DNA from: an uncultured Bacilli bacterium
GTDB lineage: Bacteria; Bacillota_I; Bacilli_A; RF39; UBA660
Direction of reading: 5' to 3'
Assembly (NCBI GenBank): GCA_947623645.1
Contig: CANQHK010000014.1
Coordinates: 1-17,495, forward strand
DNA: 17,495 nt
Of this stretch, positions 16,101 through 17,495 are shown in pieces. The position numbers and the translations under genes were made by a program. Below the pieces are notes generated by a model that was given only the letters and a program-made list of their open reading frames with translations, was not told where the DNA came from and did not search any database. Every line of letters begins with the position of its first letter. The stretch's first letter is position 1.

Positions 16101-17215
16101 TTAGTCTCTATGATTCTAAATATATAAAAAACAACCAGCAAATTTCTCTCTATGATTATGTTGACTTTCTTGTAAAGGACGTCATGAATAACAAGAATTA
16201 TGCTTCAAACTTTGATGATAGTAAAAAAGAAAAATTAACAACGATTAATAATTTAATGAAAAATTCTTTAACAAAAACAGAATACACTTCCAAAGAAGCA
16301 TTTGATACTCTACATATTTTAACGGATCAATTGGACCGTTCTTTACTCGATTTAGTTTATATGGATTATGGAAGTAGTAAGGAATATCAAGAATCATGGA
16401 AAATGACTATCGAAGAATTTGTACACTATTTAAATTCGGACATTATTACCGATCCTCGATTTGACGATTTTATCGATAAAGAAAAAAGAACGACGATAAC
16501 CGATGCTAAAGAAACTGTTGATCAATCCAAAAAATTAATTGTATCTGATTCTTATTCAAGAGTTGTATTAAATACCAAATATGCTTTTGAGGATGAAGAA
16601 ACGTATGAATTTATAAATTCTATCCAAGATGAAGTAGGAAAGAAAGATGATATCTATGTCGTTGGAAATTCTCCAATGGCAGTAGAAATGAGTAAAACAT
16701 TTAATGGGGAATTAAATAAAATTACATTATTAACGATGATCTTTATCTTTGTTGTTGTTGCGATTACCTTTAAGGATTTGATCATTCCATTTGTTTTAGT
16801 CTTAATTATACAAACAGCAGTTTATATTACGATGAGTGGAATTTCTCTTACAGGAGGATCGGTATATTTCATAGCTTTGCTTATCGTGCAAGCAATTTTG
16901 ATGGGTGCAACGATTGATTATGCTATTGTTTATACTTCTTACTATCGAGAATCTAGGTTAACCATGGGAGTAAAAGATTCGGTGGTAAATGCCTACAACA
17001 GGTCCATTCATACGATTCTAAGTTCTTCTTCAATATTAATTATTGTAACTTTAGTTGTTGCAAATTTTGCTTCTGCCATTGCTGCAAAAATATGTGAAAC
17101 GATATCCCAAGGCACTTTTGCATCCGTTATATTAATCTTGTTTATTTTGCCGGGTGTACTTGCTGCAACGGATAAATTAATCTGTAGAAAAGGATATTAT
17201 AATAGAAAAAATTAA
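13154..17215 (+). CDS. MMPL/RND-superfamily exporter with a repeat-expanded second outer domain
   Basis: A 1353-residue membrane protein. The first half has one membrane helix (about 12-30), an outer domain (31-150) beginning NINEDIMKYLPP, then six helices (about 155-352). The second half has five helices (about 1190-1342). This is the 12-helix MMPL/RND layout. The two proton-relay motifs are present: LSMDYSIMLSNRYKQE (D221-Y222) and ATIDYAIVYTSYYRES (D1255-Y1256). Family members move lipids, glycolipids or peptides out of the cytoplasmic membrane using the proton gradient. The second outer domain is about 840 residues instead of the usual 150-200. An array of ~79-residue helical repeats (about 405-1110) is inserted between the halves of a normal porter domain (NQIAIVYNNQYEELISNYC... 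and SYSRVVLNTKYAFEDEETYEFINSI...). It is likely a single-gene unit with its own promoter. The substrate is unknown. Confidence 0.9.
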   Translation: MRKITNLIVKYRYFFLTLFVLLGVFCLYLSTKVNINEDIMKYLPPTSETKIGKDIMEKEFAEEDSSILNVMFKDLSDKEKEETLKKLEAIDGVSSVSYDNTDEYNKDHYTLYVLNVDDYDHSETATNVYNYVQDHFKTAGLSGSIYQENKPILQLWIVVLAIACAMVILILLSESYVEPWLYLISIGIAVFINKGTNIMFDSVSSITNSIVAILQLALSMDYSIMLSNRYKQEKENYSDKREAMKEALYHSFKAISSSSVTTIVGLIALVFMSFTIGKDLGYVLAKGVLLSLVSIFFCLPALLLMFDNLIAKTKKKAPKINLTTIGNFVYKTRWLSAILIVLLFVIAYLLKGNVNILFTDSEQDKVGKVFPATNQIAIVYNNQYEELISNYCKKLEKDEKIDQTLCYSNTINEKLAYDELNKKFKDLGEDVEIEQSLIKIIYYNYYNQDENNKMSLDEFISFIKSDIYPNDQWNKSLTKEMKNNIDLLENFTSSSLMGKKRTTQEIAEILGMKEEDAKNILLYYNSKNITTTMTIKDFVNFMLNDVAKDSKYSKSLDKATLSKLKQLQNFTDLSKINKKMTASELSNIFGIDQNLIEQLFLFYRTTMESNTKLTLQEFATFAIELSREDAYKEMFDKDTLQSLTVLKSLSDENNIKRDLELSLMKDALDSLGISLEENTLYLLYTYYTGYYSESKLTFSEFATIALNMAQQESYFDDEIIKSLNIKSLKKIQVLSSQEAFDRTQLYEVFGVKEKGALLDLFLPKTLTSQEFVYTLLNTPMIFSQLDDNQKASLNYAESIIDQANTKFSKSELATTLSKDETIVSIIYGVYDSQNPQIGLSKISIQNFINFLYLQRENPLLKPSLEEKGEFLQQAYFIVNHTDTSYNYTDISKITGTNSEQVAKIVGVYDYNHQTTEKTPLEFANFVLKNKDNELLKNQLSSSSIEELSLVKEVMNSTIQKTKYTSSKLSSLLGIDQDTMSLLFSLYDSKYIKNNQQISLYDYVDFLVKDVMNNKNYASNFDDSKKEKLTTINNLMKNSLTKTEYTSKEAFDTLHILTDQLDRSLLDLVYMDYGSSKEYQESWKMTIEEFVHYLNSDIITDPRFDDFIDKEKRTTITDAKETVDQSKKLIVSDSYSRVVLNTKYAFEDEETYEFINSIQDEVGKKDDIYVVGNSPMAVEMSKTFNGELNKITLLTMIFIFVVVAITFKDLIIPFVLVLIIQTAVYITMSGISLTGGSVYFIALLIVQAILMGATIDYAIVYTSYYRESRLTMGVKDSVVNAYNRSIHTILSSSSILIIVTLVVANFASAIAAKICETISQGTFASVILILFILPGVLAATDKLICRKGYYNRKN
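14366..16470 (+). repeat. Nine degenerate ~79-residue protein repeats in the MMPL outer domain
   Basis: The motif 'hydrophobic helix ending in Y, 4-12 polar residues, [ML][ST]xx[ED]Fhxhh' occurs nine times, at about residues 454 (MSLDEFISFI), 533 (MTIKDFVNFM), 612 (LTLQEFATFA), 696 (LTFSEFATIA), 766 (LTSQEFVYTL), 842 (ISIQNFINFL), 918 (TPLEFANFV), 997 (ISLYDYVDFL) and 1084 (MTIEEFVHYL). Spacings are 79, 79, 84, 70, 76, 76, 79 and 87. Between them sits a second motif such as TTQEIAEILGMKEEDAKNI, TASELSNIFGIDQNLIEQL or TSSKLSSLLGIDQDTMSLL. The repeats are diverged at DNA level, so they are old. All are predicted alpha-helical and face outward. Confidence 0.8.
15311..15340 (+). repeat. 15-bp tandem duplication within the MMPL gene
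   Basis: ATAAAGTCTTTAAAT is followed directly by ATAAAGTCTTTAAAG (14 of 15 identical), adding five in-frame codons (IKSLN, IKSLK). It lies in the helical repeat array and looks like a recent slippage event. Confidence 0.9.
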
Positions 17216-17262
17216 AATTTTGAAAAGTTGATGTATGAACAAATAGAAATGTTTAAGACAAG

Positions 17263-17321
17263 AAAAACATATATTTTAAATAGGTGAATACGATGAAACC
17301 AACTAAAAAATATATGTTTTT
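17263..17321 (+). promoter_or_regulatory. 15-bp perfect inverted repeat around the amidase ribosome site and start
   Basis: AAAAACATATATTTT (17263-17277) and its exact reverse complement AAAATATATGTTTTT (17307-17321) flank a 29-base loop. The loop contains the ribosome site AGGTG (17282-17286) and the ATG (17293-17295). In RNA this would present the start region in the loop of an A-U hairpin; in DNA it could be a protein-binding site. The remaining gap from the MMPL stop (17216-17262) shows no convincing promoter or terminator. Confidence 0.6.
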
Positions 17322-17495
17322 TATATTGCTTTCTTTTCTTTTTTGCGTAAGCCTTTTTTCCAAAGCTGATGCTCATATAAAAGAACTTCCTCTACTTGGT
17401 AGAGTCCTTTTTGTAGACCCTGGACATGGAGGTATCGGTTAAATCCAAAAATAGAAGAAATGACTATTTTGGTAAGTAAATACAAGAGTTTAAGG
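17293..17495 (+). pseudogene. N-acetylmuramoyl-L-alanine amidase (Amidase_3) 5' fragment, frameshifted, runs off window
   Basis: The frame from ATG 17293 (site AGGTG at 17282-17286) gives a signal peptide of about 25 residues (KKYMFFILLSFLFCVSLFSKADA) and then ELPLLGRVLFVDPGHGGIG before a TAA at 17440-17442. FVDPGHGG is the N-terminal zinc-site motif of Amidase_3 enzymes (His is the first zinc ligand), which cleave the bond between MurNAc and L-Ala in peptidoglycan. In another frame the sequence goes on as NPKIEEMTILVSKYKSL, which resembles the next conserved helix (usually xEKxxNLxISxxL). About 8-10 residues that normally follow DPGHGG (DPGA...) are missing. This suggests a small deletion with frameshift. 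The rest of the gene lies outside, so full loss of function cannot be proven; an assembly error is the other explanation. Confidence 0.6.

Noticed and set aside
1..17495. tRNA, rRNA, insertion sequences, transposase genes
   Set aside because: None recognised on either strand by reading; no terminal inverted repeats with target duplications were seen around the AAA-4 remnant.

Overview
The window is AT-rich, densely coding DNA with every recognisable gene on the + strand. It uses the standard bacterial code: TGA serves as stop (genes ending at 2455 and 7555) and Trp is TGG. Strong AGGAGG-type ribosome sites, TATAAT-type promoters, low GC, a LemA/DUF2207 pair and an MMPL-type exporter point to a low-GC Gram-positive (Bacillota). 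A gut Bacilli/Clostridia-like lineage is my guess; genus cannot be read from the sequence.

Region 1 (1-5797) is part of a cell-surface polysaccharide locus. It holds the 3' part of a multi-pass DUF2142-like membrane protein that begins before the window, a soluble polyprenyl-phosphate-sugar-synthase-like GT2, a small DUF2304 membrane protein, a second GT2, a Wzx-like flippase and a third GT2. Gaps are tiny or overlapping, so this is one transcription unit. It ends at a hairpin plus T-run (5804-5826).

Region 2 (about 5834-10478) starts with its own promoter. It encodes a GT4 glycosyltransferase, the Alg14/Alg13-like two-subunit transferase PssD+PssE, a broken C-terminal remnant of an AlbA_2/AAA-4 type ATP-binding protein carrying a seven-copy 12-bp repeat, a GtrB/CsbB-like membrane GT2 and the sugar epimerase GalE. 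GalE would supply UDP-Gal and possibly UDP-GalNAc. The GTs would build a lipid-linked oligosaccharide on the cytoplasmic face. Wzx would flip it, and polyprenyl-P-sugars made by the two DPM/GtrB-like enzymes could decorate it outside, perhaps through the DUF2142 protein. No priming glycosyltransferase and no clear Wzy polymerase lies in the window.

Region 3 (10503-12954) is an envelope pair, lemA plus a DUF2207 protein with a Gly-rich tail, with its own extended -10 promoter.

Region 4 (about 12955-17215) is an AT-rich intergenic stretch followed by a very large MMPL/RND-type exporter (1353 residues). Its second extracytoplasmic domain is expanded by about nine degenerate repeats of about 79 residues. 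This is the most unusual object in the window.

Region 5 (17216-17495) is the start of a cell-wall amidase (Amidase_3 type), apparently frameshifted just after its DPGHGG motif. Its ribosome site and start codon sit in the loop of a 15-bp perfect inverted repeat, and one arm of that repeat recurs before the MMPL gene.
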